The notes under the pieces were generated by a model. The model worked only from the letters and a program-made list of their open reading frames with translations, did not search any database and was not told the DNA's origin. DNA of 64,000 nucleotides from DMER64 sp964554535 (GTDB lineage: Bacteria > Bacteroidota > Bacteroidia > Bacteroidales > UBA932), in contig CAZKPB010000012.1 of assembly GCA_964554535.1 (NCBI GenBank), forward strand, positions 1 through 64,000. The letters run 5' to 3'. Position numbers and translations under genes: made by a program. How positions within the stretch are numbered: position 1 is the stretch's first letter; each line of letters begins with the position of its first letter. Positions 44,546 to 53,774 of this stretch are shown one piece after another.

Positions 44546-45220
44546 TTATAAGATTGTTTCTAATTCCAACATTCCGATGCTGGCTTTTTCTTTGATTATA
44601 TGTAGGTTGGGATTTTGTACGTCGGCCGGGCGCGGGTCAATCAGGTAGATGGGAATGTTTTTGGGGGCGTAGTGGATCAACCCTGCGGCGGGATAGACCA
44701 CCATGGAGGTTCCAATAATAAGCAGAATGTCTGCCTGTTGTACAAGGTCAATAGCCGGTTCAATATTTGGAACGGCTTCTCCAAACCAGACGATGAAGGG
44801 ACGCAGTTGGGCCCCGTCTGCGGCTTTGTCGCCCCAGTGAATGGGGTTGTAGCCAATGTCGCTGACCAACAAGGGGTTGTTTTCGCTGACGGCTTTGGTC
44901 ACTTCTCCGTGAAGGTGCAGCACGCAGGTGCTGCCGGCTTTTTCGTGCAGATTGTCAATGTTCTGGGTGATGATGTGTACCTCGTATTTCTTTTCCAGAC
45001 GGGCCAGGGCCAGATGGGCCGCATTGGGTTGGGCGTCTTGGACCTGAGCGCGACGGTCATTATAAAATTGCAGCATCAGTTTGGGATTACGGTACCAGCC
45101 TTCAATGGATGCCACATCCTGCACCGGGTAGTTTTCCCACAGGCCGTCGCTGTCACGGAAGGTCTTTATACCGCTCTCGGCACTTACACCGGCTCCGGTC
45201 AATACAATCAGTTTTTTCAT
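44546..45220 (-). CDS. cobB: Sirtuin-type NAD-dependent protein deacylase lacking zinc cysteines
   Basis: A 224-residue Sir2 protein. The NAD-binding signature GAGVSAESGIKTFRD, the ITQNIDNLHEKAG segment, the catalytic His in HLHGE and the GTSMVVYPAAG loop are all present. The four cysteines that usually hold zinc between HLHGE and the FGEAVP loop are missing; that stretch reads KAVSENNPLLVSDIGYN. Similar cysteine-free forms occur in other Bacteroidota. It removes acyl groups from protein lysines using NAD. It lies between two minus-strand genes, 8 and 12 bases from its neighbours. Confidence 0.88.
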   Translation of the reverse strand: MKKLIVLTGAGVSAESGIKTFRDSDGLWENYPVQDVASIEGWYRNPKLMLQFYNDRRAQVQDAQPNAAHLALARLEKKYEVHIITQNIDNLHEKAGSTCVLHLHGEVTKAVSENNPLLVSDIGYNPIHWGDKAADGAQLRPFIVWFGEAVPNIEPAIDLVQQADILLIIGTSMVVYPAAGLIHYAPKNIPIYLIDPRPADVQNPNLHIIKEKASIGMLELETIL

Positions 45221-45232
45221 GGCCTTAGTTTT

Positions 45233-46393
45233 TTATATCCAATAGGTAAGGCAAAAGCGTTCTGTAAACCACAGTTTGAACAGCGGGTCAATAAAGCAGG
45301 GCTTTTTGCGGCGGATTTCTATAATTTCTTTGTGCTCCAGAGCATCCCGCACACGGAATACGTTGGCCGACGAGTTGAGGTGATAGGCGGTCAGTGTGCC
45401 GGCCGCGCTGAATTGTTCCACGCCCTGCGCCAGTGCGTGCAGAAAGTGGATTTGTGGCAGCGAAAGGTCCCCGCAGATGCGTTCAAACGTGCTCTGGTGC
45501 TGGTCCAGCATTTCTTTCATGCCGTTGATAAACATGGGCTCGTTCATATAGCCCTGGGTGTTGGAGAAGCAGATGTCTGCAAATTGCTGGGTGTAAAAGG
45601 GGTGGCCGTCCATATTGCGGTAGATGCGCTCTGCAAAGTCTTTGGAAATGACTCGGCCGGCTTTGGAAAAGTTGCGCACTATGTGGTCGGCGAATTCTTT
45701 CTCGTCAATGCGTTCCGGCACTATTTGCTCGGCAAATTTGAAAAACGGTTTCTTGGGTCCGAACAGCAGGCTGTAGGCCGAGGTCTGTGACGAGGCGCAG
45801 GTGCCGCAACCGCAGAGCAGGTAGGTCACACCGGTGTGTTGCCGCCACGCTTTGGCCAGGCGGGTCAGTTCTCCGGCCGGGGCCACGGAAAGGACGTGGT
45901 GAAACGATTCAAAGACAAGGATCAGTTTTTTTCCGGTAGCGGCGGTGATTTGCTCGGGGAACATCAGCAGTTCTTCCTCGGCTTCGCGGGTGAGGGCGTT
46001 GGGGAAAGACAGTTGCAGGTTTTCCTGTTCCTGCAGATGCTGCACGCTTACTTCCGGATGGCAGACGGGAAGGGTTCTGTTGACCAGCTGGCACCAGTCG
46101 CCGTAGGTGCTTCCGGCCAGGGTGTGGAAGAGGGCATTGGCCATGGAGGCCAACATGGAATGGAAACTCACAAAGTTGTAGCAGTTGAGGGTGCAGGTGA
46201 CGGTTTGGTTGGCACTTTTGCGGACCCTGTCCAATGCGTGGTTTATCAGGGTGGTCTTTCCGGTACGGGGATGATCCCAGACAAGGCTGTGCTGGCCTTT
46301 GACCAGGTTTCCAGATAGCCAGTTTGACTCGGCATTGCGTCCCAGCATTTCCGTGGGGGTCAGGGGTCTGTTGAATACAAAGGGTGAGTTCAT
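45233..46393 (-). CDS. AAA-family ATPase (archaeal-ATPase-like)
   Basis: A 386-residue P-loop ATPase of the type common in Bacteroidota, with a nucleotide-binding loop WDHPRTGKTTL, a Walker B-like LILVFESFHHV, and a C-terminal winged-helix region ending KPCFIDPLFKLWFTERF. The first glycine of the classical Walker A is replaced by Asp, but relatives also vary there. The cellular role of this family is unknown. The start at 46393 (MNSPFVFNRPLT) matches the family; the longer frame upstream lies in the divergent region before rplU. Confidence 0.78.
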   Translation of the reverse strand: MNSPFVFNRPLTPTEMLGRNAESNWLSGNLVKGQHSLVWDHPRTGKTTLINHALDRVRKSANQTVTCTLNCYNFVSFHSMLASMANALFHTLAGSTYGDWCQLVNRTLPVCHPEVSVQHLQEQENLQLSFPNALTREAEEELLMFPEQITAATGKKLILVFESFHHVLSVAPAGELTRLAKAWRQHTGVTYLLCGCGTCASSQTSAYSLLFGPKKPFFKFAEQIVPERIDEKEFADHIVRNFSKAGRVISKDFAERIYRNMDGHPFYTQQFADICFSNTQGYMNEPMFINGMKEMLDQHQSTFERICGDLSLPQIHFLHALAQGVEQFSAAGTLTAYHLNSSANVFRVRDALEHKEIIEIRRKKPCFIDPLFKLWFTERFCLTYWI

Positions 46394-46441
46394 AGGGAGG
46401 TTTTGTCGTTTATAACAAGTGTGTTGTAAAGTTATAAATAG

Positions 46442-46472
46442 TTTGTGTTTTAGATAAACTTTTCTATCTTTG
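46442..46472 (+). promoter_or_regulatory. Promoter of rplU-rpmA
   Basis: TTTG (46442-46445) and TATCTTTG (46465-46472) are both exact consensus boxes with the canonical 19-base gap, the best Bacteroidota-type promoter in the window. Transcription should begin near 46478, giving a leader of about 100 bases. Confidence 0.75.
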
Positions 46473-46475
46473 CAG

Positions 46476-46554
46476 TCCAATTTTTTGTATTGGATATTAA
46501 TTAATGACCGCTAAGCTATTGATTAAGAGTTGCTTGTAAAGCATCCGCTTGCGG
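46476..46554 (+). promoter_or_regulatory. Structured leader of rplU
   Basis: Three short hairpins lie between the promoter and rplU: TCCAAT/ATTGGA (46476-46494), TGCTT/AAGCA (46531-46543) and CCGC/GCGG (46545-46554). Ribosomal protein operons are often controlled by their own product binding the leader, so this may be an L21 site; no known leader motif was recognised. Confidence 0.4.
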
Positions 46555-46577
46555 TTGGAACCTTAAAAAACAATTTT

Positions 46578-46889
46578 ATGTACGCAATTGTAGATATTGC
46601 CGGACAACAGTTCAAGGTGGAACAAGGCGCTAAATTGTTTGTTAACCGTCTTCCCCAGAAGAATGAAGAAGTGGTTACATTCAACAAAGTGTTGCTCATT
46701 GACAATGAAGGAGCCGTGACCGTAGGCAAGCCTTACGTGGAGGGTGCTTCTGTAAGCGCTACTGTAATTAATGACAGTGTACGCGCCAACAAAGTTCTTG
46801 TATTCAAGAAAATTCGCAGAAAACGTTTTCAGAAATGTAACGGTCATCGTCAACATTTGACGCAGATTCAAATTGACGCTATTTCATAA
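46578..46889 (+). CDS. rplU: 50S ribosomal protein L21
   Basis: A 103-residue protein, the usual L21 length, opening YAIVDIAGQQFKVEQG and ending with the basic FKKIRRKRFQKCNGHRQHLTQI segment that binds 23S rRNA. The ATG at 46578 is the family start; an open frame reaches upstream through the leader. It is followed after 19 bases by rpmA, the standard pairing. Confidence 0.97.
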   Translation: MYAIVDIAGQQFKVEQGAKLFVNRLPQKNEEVVTFNKVLLIDNEGAVTVGKPYVEGASVSATVINDSVRANKVLVFKKIRRKRFQKCNGHRQHLTQIQIDAIS

Positions 46890-46908
46890 CTAGTAAAAAA
46901 GTAAGATT

Positions 46909-47178
46909 ATGGCTCATAAAAAAGGTGTCGGCAGTTCAAAGAACGGCCGCGAATCACAAAGCAAACGTTTAGGCGTTAAATTATTTGGTGGTCAGGTTGC
47001 CAAAGCCGGCAACATTCTGGTACGTCAACGCGGTACCGTTCATTACCCCGGTGTAAACGTGGGAATGGGCAAAGACCATACTTTATATGCATTGAAAGAC
47101 GGTGTGGTGGTTTTCCACAGAAAAGCCAACGACCGCTCTTTTGTCTCCATTCAACCCGCCGTTACGGCCGAGGCATAA
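46909..47178 (+). CDS. rpmA: 50S ribosomal protein L27
   Basis: An 89-residue L27 starting AHKKGVGSSKNGRESQSKRLG, whose flexible N terminus reaches the peptidyl transferase centre, with GTVHYPGVNVGMGKDHTL downstream. No extra N-terminal cleavage sequence of the Firmicutes type is present. It closes the operon with rplU, and a terminator follows at 47199. Confidence 0.98.
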   Translation: MAHKKGVGSSKNGRESQSKRLGVKLFGGQVAKAGNILVRQRGTVHYPGVNVGMGKDHTLYALKDGVVVFHRKANDRSFVSIQPAVTAEA

Positions 47179-47198
47179 GCATAGCAGTTTGTAAATTT

Positions 47199-47232
47199 AG
47201 AGGGTGGCTGAAACGGCTGCCCTCTTTTTTTT
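47199..47232 (+). terminator. Intrinsic terminator after rpmA
   Basis: AGAGGGTGGC pairs with GCTGCCCTCT (two G-U pairs) around a seven-base loop, followed by a run of seven T. Confidence 0.8.
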
Positions 47233-47365
47233 GTGAGTTATATCTGCGCTGGTACTGCCGCTGCCGGTGTTGGTAGATTTTTTTTGCCTATATGTTGAAG
47301 TGTAAGTGCATATAAATGATTTAATTGTATATTGCAAAATTACTTAACCTAACCTTAATTCTGTT

Positions 47366-47720
47366 ATGAAAAGAAAAACCATTAATGTGGCCATTTTTTC
47401 GTGGTCTTGTTGTCCTTTGTAGCTGCGTCCTGCGGCAAGCAGGAAAGTCCTTTCATTATTTCTCCTTCTCTCTCTTACACGAATTTGAGTAAGAGCGGCC
47501 TTGTCAACTGGCTATATAGTGTCGGCGGCCGGTGACTGTTGTTTTACTGCTACCATTGAATCGCTCCTTTGCCGTGTTCCCGCTACGCGGTGCCCCGTCT
47601 AACGTCGGGTGTCCCGCCGTAACCCCCTTGATCCATGATCTTTCACACTCCCGTCACCTTCAGTTGCGGGGCTTCCACTGCCGGCGCGGGTGGATGTCTT
47701 TGCCTTTTTATTCAGGGTGT
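47366..47720 (+). pseudogene. Decayed FISUMP lipoprotein gene
   Basis: From ATG 47366 the DNA closely follows the start of the intact gene at 47775: signal-peptide region, TTTGAGTAAGAGCGGC and ATATAGTGTCGGCGGCCGG are shared. Small deletions shift the frame, so the first reading frame stops after 18 codons (tag in TTTGTAG). After about 47560 the similarity is lost. It resumes near 47661 with sequence matching the 3' flank of the intact gene (48971-49006). It is thus a tandem copy whose middle was deleted. The upstream TTAATTCTGTTA is also shared. Confidence 0.8.
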
Positions 47721-47774
47721 ATGTGAATATAGATAATTTTTGTACCATTATTAATTAACCTTAATTCTGTTACT

Positions 47775-48962
47775 ATGAAAAGCAAAATCATTAATGCAGC
47801 CATTTTTTTTGTGGCCTTGTTGTCCTTTGTGGCAACATCCTGCGCCAAGCAGGAGAGTCCTACTGTTCCTACTCCTCCCGCTTACACTAATTTGAGTAAG
47901 AGCGGCACTGCCAATTGCTATATAGTGTCGGCGGCCGGAGACTATCGTTTTACTGCTAATATAATAGGTAACGGGCCATCAGGGATCATTGCCGGGGGTG
48001 ATTTTCACACTGCCTCTGCCACGATTGCCCCGGAGTCGGTAGAACTTCTCTGGCAGGATACGACTGTTATTACCAATGTGAAGTTGTCTTACATCAAGAA
48101 TCAAGTTATCTTCAAAACGGCAAATCCTTTTATTGAGGGGAATGCGGTGATAGCGGTAAAGAATTCCAGCGGTGATATTCTCTGGTCGTGGCATATCTGG
48201 TGTACGGACAGGCCGGCTAATCAAGTTTACCAAAACGACGATGAGGAAGCTTTCACGCTTCTTGACCGTAACCTGGGGGAAACGGCCGGCACATCGACAC
48301 CGGGAACCAAGGGCCCCGATCCCATTCCCGATGAAATAGTCACTTCCGGGGTGTTTTATCAGTGGGGCAGAAAGGATCCGTTCTCAGGGACTAATGCCTT
48401 TGTTAAGGAGGCCACATCTGCAATGAACGGTACCATCGCCAACACCATCAAGAATCCGTTCACATTCTATACAAGCAAAGGCGCAGGTTCTCCAAAGGAC
48501 TGGCATTGGTATGAAGAGGAAGACAATGCAAAGAACGATTACCTCTGGGGCAACCCGACCGGATATGACCCGGATTACACCGCCGTCAAATCCATCTACG
48601 ACCCTTGTCCTCCGGGATATATGGTGCCTCCTGGAGAGGTTTGGACAAATTTCTATTCTGAAACGGAGGTGTCAAATATGGATGGTGCTTGGAGTTCCGG
48701 TGGTAATTTCTTCCTTCAGGGTAACGATAACACACACGGCACGGCCTGGTATCCTGCTTCGGGCAATTTTAGTAGTGGAGAGGGTAAGCATGGTGGCAAA
48801 GAAAGCTCCTGTTGGAGTAGCTCTCCCGCCTCCTCCTCGACTAACTCCGCCGAAGGCCTCGAACTAGGATCTGGCAAAGACCATAATAAATCAAAGATGA
48901 AAGACTACGACCGCGCTCAGGGGCTCTCCGTCCGTTGCCTCTTAGTGGTTAGAACCCTTTGA
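47775..48962 (+). CDS. FISUMP-domain surface lipoprotein
   Basis: A 395-residue lipoprotein (lipobox VATSC, Cys 23). After a roughly 130-residue beta-rich region (NLSKSGTANCYIVSAAGDYRF), the C-terminal half shows landmarks of the Fibrobacter succinogenes major paralogous domain: FTLLDRNLGE, GVFYQWGRKDPF, DPCPPGYMVPP, SSCWSSSPAS and the end GLSVRCLLV. The domain has a C-type-lectin-like fold, and such proteins are often surface-exposed and highly variable between paralogues. A decayed copy lies just upstream, and repeat copy 2 begins about 90 bases downstream. Binding partner unknown. Confidence 0.88.
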   Translation: MKSKIINAAIFFVALLSFVATSCAKQESPTVPTPPAYTNLSKSGTANCYIVSAAGDYRFTANIIGNGPSGIIAGGDFHTASATIAPESVELLWQDTTVITNVKLSYIKNQVIFKTANPFIEGNAVIAVKNSSGDILWSWHIWCTDRPANQVYQNDDEEAFTLLDRNLGETAGTSTPGTKGPDPIPDEIVTSGVFYQWGRKDPFSGTNAFVKEATSAMNGTIANTIKNPFTFYTSKGAGSPKDWHWYEEEDNAKNDYLWGNPTGYDPDYTAVKSIYDPCPPGYMVPPGEVWTNFYSETEVSNMDGAWSSGGNFFLQGNDNTHGTAWYPASGNFSSGEGKHGGKESSCWSSSPASSSTNSAEGLELGSGKDHNKSKMKDYDRAQGLSVRCLLVVRTL

Positions 48963-49053
48963 ATGGGCTTTCAGTTGCGCGTGGGCTTCCGCTGCCGGCG
49001 CGGATGGAGCTCTTACACGTGGCTGTCACTACTTCCCTCCCTGGAAAGGTAAC

Positions 49054-49722
49054 GATATAATCTCTGTTGTCCTCGACGGGAAATAAGTAGCGGGCCCTCC
49101 GGAGCCCGGGCCACTTATTCCCGGCGGGAGACGGCCGGACCCATAGTATGAACTCCTATCTCCGTTTATATGTAAAAAAGGACAAAAGAAGGTACCTATC
49201 CGGAAAACATAGCGTTTTTTGGCAAGGTGCTACTTAAAAGGTACTGACCTTGCTGAAAAACCCTGTTTTTTTTAGCAAGGTACTTCTTCAGTAAAACCGC
49301 ACTTTTGCGTAATTATCTATATTATAGTTGTTTGTAAAATCCGCCTAAAAGTATGTATACAGACTTTGCCAAAAAGTGCCGGGTATTTTGGCAAGGTGAC
49401 CCTCTCAAGACCCCGACCTTGCACAAAAAACCTGTGTTTTTGCTTAAGGTCAACGTCACAGCTCATATCACATCCGGTTCTCTCCAGAATTTACCTTTCT
49501 TCTAATAAATCTTAATCGGTTTATTCCTGAATAAGGTTGACTCGGGTTATGTTATTCCGGTTAATAGTTGACTGCTGTTTTTATTCCGTTCCTAGGTTGA
49601 CTCCCGGAATTATTCCATTGATAAGTTGACCCACAAGCAAAGTTTCTATCAATTACTCCTTTAATTTCAAGTCCGTTGTCTTTCACATTGACTTGTTTGT
49701 CCAACTTTTTGGGTTCACCTCA
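49054..49722. repeat. Hairpin-rich 669-bp non-coding repeat, copy 2
   Basis: Second copy of 98-766, in direct orientation. The GC-rich hairpin (49078-49123) is unchanged. The three ACCTTGC hairpins (the first at 49246-49281) are kept with a few stem differences, most of which remain paired as G-U. ATTCC/TTGAC pairs fall at 49523/49537, 49554/49568, 49583/49597 and 49612/49626, again 14 bases apart. Left of it is the end of the intact FISUMP gene. To its right, 49723-49904, I see no gene or recognisable site before the permease. Confidence 0.85.
49523..49630. repeat. Four ATTCC-N9-TTGAC units, copy 2
   Basis: The same array as 567-674. Unit spacing (31, 29, 29) and the 14-base offset are identical, although bases between the boxes have changed. 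Confidence 0.7.
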
Positions 49723-49904
49723 TCGGGGGCAACCTCTATCATTTTTCCGGTTTTGCTTGTCCCGTTCTGTCAATCATTTAGACACTTGCTGTTAATTATT
49801 TATACACTACCCTGTGGTGTAATTTTTTGTAAAACACATGTTGATAGATGTTTATGTTTGTTGGTACAACTTTTGACGTTTTTTGTTGACTCAACAAGCA
49901 GGCG

Positions 49905-52361
49905 ATGCAAACATTCAGGAATTTTTTCTTTACTCTCAAGAGATATAAGGTGGCTACGGCAGCCAATCTTTCCGGCCTTATGCTGGCTTATTTTCTTTTT
50001 ATGATTATTGGTGTGTATGTTCAAAATGAGTACGGTTTTGACCACAACATTCCTGAGTATGCGTCTTTATACCAAATTGAGAACTTGCGGGATGACGGTA
50101 TATGGGATGCCAATTGGGCGCGGCCCACAATAGAACACGTGGTTTTGGGATGTCCGCCGGTGGAAGGCTACGGACTCACCACTACGGTGACTTATGGCAT
50201 TGGTATAGCCACCAGTGCGGGGGAAGAGGCCAAAAGTACCATGGCAACCGTCTGCCGTGTGACGCGGGAATATACGGAGGTATTCGGTTTTGATATAGTG
50301 TTCGGGGACGTCGCTTGTTTGGAGGCCTCGGACGGAGTATTGATTTCCGAGTCTATGGCCCGCAAACTGTTTGGCGATGAAAGTCCGTTAGGTCGCCAAA
50401 TTTTCTGTTCTGAATTTAAAGGCATTTCCACTATGGCACAAGGGAATGGTGCGGGTGATCCCGGTGTGGACTTTGCAACCCCCTTTAAGGTAGGGGGTGT
50501 CTATAAGGATTTTCCGGAAAACACGCGTCTTGAGAACGCGGTGTATGTTCCCATAATGGAAAAAGAAAGTATGGAAGATTGGAATACCGGATTGTTCTAC
50601 TGCTTTGTCAAACTACCTTCTGCCCGGGTCGGAGAAGAAATGTTGGCTCAATATAAGGAACGGAATTCAGAGTTGCTTAACCGCTTGGCAATAAAGGATA
50701 TTCGTCTGCGTCCGTTGTCAGAGCTATATTTTGCCCCTTCGGCGCGAGCCGACGCAGCTCCTACCGGAAGCCGACTCCGTACCGATATTTTGTTCTTTAT
50801 TTCTCTCCTTATCATTGCCATAGCGCTGATTAATTATGTGAACCTTTCGGTGGCTCTGGCCCCGGTGCGGGCCAAATCCATTACCATCCGCAAAGTGATG
50901 GGGGGTACAGAGGCTATGTTGCGTGGCAATTTGCTCTTTGAGTCGGTGGCCACCTCTGTGACATCGTATATGTTGGCTTTGGGCTTGTTGTTGTTGGTGT
51001 ATGACCAGCCGCAGTTGGTTTCCCTGCTGGGATACAGCATAGACTTGAAGGCCTGTTGGGAGGTACCTGCCATTACGTTTGCGGTAGCGTTGGGCGGAGG
51101 GTGCCTGGCCGGGCTTTATCCTGCGTGGTATATCACCTCGTTTCCGGCCGTAATGGCACTTAACGGCACCTTTTTGTTGAGCGCTCGAGCTAAAGCCATC
51201 CGTAAAGGCCTTGTGGCTTTTCAATACCTGATATCCATTGCGATGATTGTGGCCTCTCTTTTTATCCTCATTCAGAACAAGTATATAGGAAAGGTCAATC
51301 TGGGTTTTAACAGAGAAAATATACTGGAGGTGAAGATGAGTATGGGTACGGGGCTTACAGAAAGCGAGGCGTTTTGTAACAAGGTGATGGACCTTTCCGG
51401 AGTCCGGGATGTAGCCTTTTCTCAATTTCAGTTTGTAACAGACCAGAATCGTCCGATTATCGGGTACGTTTTGAATAACCACCACTCTTATATGGGCTGG
51501 TTGGGTGTGTCATATAACTTTCCTCAGATGATGGAGACGAACCTGATTGCGGGGCGCTCGTTCAGGCCTTCTGACCAGGTACCCGATAATCCGCGGGCCG
51601 TATGTATCATCAATAAAGAGGCAGCCAATGAAATGTTGTCTTGGTTTTCCCGTGAAGAAGTGCCCTCCTTGGAAAACCTGATTGGCCGCAGTATATACGA
51701 CAATGACATCCCGGTAGAAATCATTGGAATCATTGACGACGTCCATTACGAGTCTTTGTATAGAAATGTGCGTCCGCTGGGTCTGTGGACGGCCAACAAA
51801 GCACATTACCGGCAAATGCTTCCCGGAAAATATGCCTATGTGAAAATTGCCCCGGGTGACCCGAGGGATTTGATGAAACAAATCAGGCACGTGGCCGACG
51901 AACTCAATCCCGGATATCCGGTAGAGGTCGGTTTCCTTGACCAATCTTTGGACCTGCTTTATACCAAAAGCCATAATCAGGGAATATTGGTGGCGGTGCT
52001 GTGTCTGATGGCCGTGCTTCTCTCTCTGACGGGCGTGTTTGGATTAGTGATTTTCGAGACCCAGGGGATGGCAAAGGAAATAGCGGTACGCAAAGTGTTT
52101 GGGTCTACCGTTTCCCAAATACTGCTGTTGATAAACAAACCGTTTGTGCGCATAATCCTTATCGGTGCCGTGATTTCCATACCGGCAGCCTATTACGGCG
52201 TGTCCGTCTGGCTTAGAGGTTTTGCCTACCACACCCCGCTGCACTTATGGGTGGCCGGTGCGGCTTTAATGGTAATCCTGGTACTGACCTTTATTACGGT
52301 TACTTGGCAGAGCTACCGGGCGGCGGTTGCCAACCCGGCAAAATTTCGCTCCACCTTTTAA
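49905..52361 (+). CDS. FtsX/MacB-type ABC transporter permease
   Basis: An 818-residue membrane protein with eight predicted helices in the two-module layout of Bacteroidota FtsX-like permeases: one N-terminal helix (LSGLMLAYFLFMIIGVY), a periplasmic MacB-like core, three helices (from ILFFISLLIIAIALIN), a fifth helix (LVAFQYLISIAMIVASLFIL), a second core, and three final helices. The conserved AVRKVFGSTVSQIL and SITIRKVMGGTE segments contact the ATPase in relatives. No ATP-binding gene or membrane-fusion protein adjoins it, so it either uses a distant partner or is an orphan. Such proteins export lipoproteins or peptides, or act in mechanotransmission. Confidence 0.86.
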   Translation: MQTFRNFFFTLKRYKVATAANLSGLMLAYFLFMIIGVYVQNEYGFDHNIPEYASLYQIENLRDDGIWDANWARPTIEHVVLGCPPVEGYGLTTTVTYGIGIATSAGEEAKSTMATVCRVTREYTEVFGFDIVFGDVACLEASDGVLISESMARKLFGDESPLGRQIFCSEFKGISTMAQGNGAGDPGVDFATPFKVGGVYKDFPENTRLENAVYVPIMEKESMEDWNTGLFYCFVKLPSARVGEEMLAQYKERNSELLNRLAIKDIRLRPLSELYFAPSARADAAPTGSRLRTDILFFISLLIIAIALINYVNLSVALAPVRAKSITIRKVMGGTEAMLRGNLLFESVATSVTSYMLALGLLLLVYDQPQLVSLLGYSIDLKACWEVPAITFAVALGGGCLAGLYPAWYITSFPAVMALNGTFLLSARAKAIRKGLVAFQYLISIAMIVASLFILIQNKYIGKVNLGFNRENILEVKMSMGTGLTESEAFCNKVMDLSGVRDVAFSQFQFVTDQNRPIIGYVLNNHHSYMGWLGVSYNFPQMMETNLIAGRSFRPSDQVPDNPRAVCIINKEAANEMLSWFSREEVPSLENLIGRSIYDNDIPVEIIGIIDDVHYESLYRNVRPLGLWTANKAHYRQMLPGKYAYVKIAPGDPRDLMKQIRHVADELNPGYPVEVGFLDQSLDLLYTKSHNQGILVAVLCLMAVLLSLTGVFGLVIFETQGMAKEIAVRKVFGSTVSQILLLINKPFVRIILIGAVISIPAAYYGVSVWLRGFAYHTPLHLWVAGAALMVILVLTFITVTWQSYRAAVANPAKFRSTF

Positions 52362-52499
52362 ATGGCATGGAAGCCCATTCCATAGATGTCCTGTCTATGG
52401 GAACGCCCGAACTGCACTGAGGGGGTACCGCAGCCGCCGGTGCAGGTGTACAATATAAAGATTCTTTGTGTAAATTCGCAGTTTCTAAACATACGACTT

Positions 52500-53771
52500 A
52501 TGTTAACTCTTAAAGTACTCAGGGAACAACCCGAATTTGTGATTGAACGCCTCTCTATCCGTAATATAGACGCCAGAGCAAGCGTGGAGAAAATCCTGGA
52601 ACTGGATACCCGACGCCGCACGGCCCAGACCAAAGCAGACAATTTGCTGGCTGAACAAAAGAAAGCGGCTGCTCAAATAGGCTCCCTGATGCAACAAGGG
52701 AAAAAGGCCGAGGCGGAAGAACTCAAAAAACAGACGGCTCAGAGCAAGGAATCCGTGAAAGTCTTTGTGGCCGAGCAGGAAGCTTTGGAAAAAGAACTGA
52801 ATGAAACCCTGGTACTGTTGCCCAACCTGCCGCACGCCCTGGTAGCCAAAGGCCAGAGCGACGCCGACAATGTCAAGGTACGCGAAGGCGGTCTCATGCC
52901 CGATCTTCCCCAGGACGCCCTGCCGCATTGGGAACTGGCCAAAAAGTACGATATCATAGACTTTGACCTGGGGGTCAAACTGACCGGAGCCGGATTCCCC
53001 GTATACAAGGGACAAGGCGCCCGCCTGCAATTCGCTCTCATCAACTTCTTCCTGGAACGCAACACCAGTGCCGGTTTCAAAGAAATAATGCCTCCCATCA
53101 TGGTCAATGAAGATTCCGGGTACGGTACCGGTCAGCTTCCCGACAAGAGCGACCAGATGTACCACGCCGGCCTGGACAACTTCTATATGATTCCCACGGC
53201 CGAGGTCCCCGTGACCAACATTTACCGTGACACCATTGTCAACGCTTCCGAACTGCCTATCAAGATGACCGCCTACACTCCTTGTTTCCGCAGAGAAGCC
53301 GGTTCTTACGGCAAGGACGTGCGCGGCCTTAACCGCCTGCACCAGTTTGACAAAGTGGAAATAGTGCAACTGACCCGCCCGGAAGTATCGTATGAAGCGC
53401 TGGACCAGATGGTGACTCACGTGGAATCCCTGGTACAGGCGCTGGAACTGCCTTACCGCATTGTACGCCTTTGCGGCGGCGACCTGGGCTTTACCTCGGC
53501 CATGACCTACGACTTTGAAGTATATGCCGCAGCCCAGAAGCGCTGGCTGGAAGTCAGCTCCGTATCGTGCTTTGAAACCTTCCAGGCCAACCGCCTGAAA
53601 GCCCGTTTCCGCGACGACGAAGGCAAACTGCAACTGGTACACACCTTAAACGGAAGTTCTCTGGCTTTGCCCCGCATCGTGGCCGCCCTGCTGGAAAACA
53701 ACCAGACTCCCGATGGTATTGAAATGCCGGCCGTACTGCATCCGTACCTTCATTTCTCCAAGATTCAATAA
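52500..53771 (+). CDS. serS: Seryl-tRNA synthetase
   Basis: A 423-residue class II synthetase. The N-terminal coiled-coil arm that grips the long variable arm of tRNA-Ser is clear (about residues 30-105, KKAAAQIGSLMQQGKKAEAEELKK). The catalytic core has PTAEVPVTN, motif 2 PCFRREAGSYGKDVRG and motif 3 LNGSSLALPRIVAALLEN. The start at 52500 (MLTLKVLREQPEFV) agrees with the family; an upstream extension of the frame is not conserved-looking. ruvC begins four bases after the stop. Confidence 0.97.
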   Translation: MLTLKVLREQPEFVIERLSIRNIDARASVEKILELDTRRRTAQTKADNLLAEQKKAAAQIGSLMQQGKKAEAEELKKQTAQSKESVKVFVAEQEALEKELNETLVLLPNLPHALVAKGQSDADNVKVREGGLMPDLPQDALPHWELAKKYDIIDFDLGVKLTGAGFPVYKGQGARLQFALINFFLERNTSAGFKEIMPPIMVNEDSGYGTGQLPDKSDQMYHAGLDNFYMIPTAEVPVTNIYRDTIVNASELPIKMTAYTPCFRREAGSYGKDVRGLNRLHQFDKVEIVQLTRPEVSYEALDQMVTHVESLVQALELPYRIVRLCGGDLGFTSAMTYDFEVYAAAQKRWLEVSSVSCFETFQANRLKARFRDDEGKLQLVHTLNGSSLALPRIVAALLENNQTPDGIEMPAVLHPYLHFSKIQ

Positions 53772-53774
53772 GCC

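Noticed and set aside
47532..47726. 64-codon open frame between rpmA and the FISUMP gene
   Set aside because: It lies in the decayed FISUMP copy and is a by-product of the frameshift.
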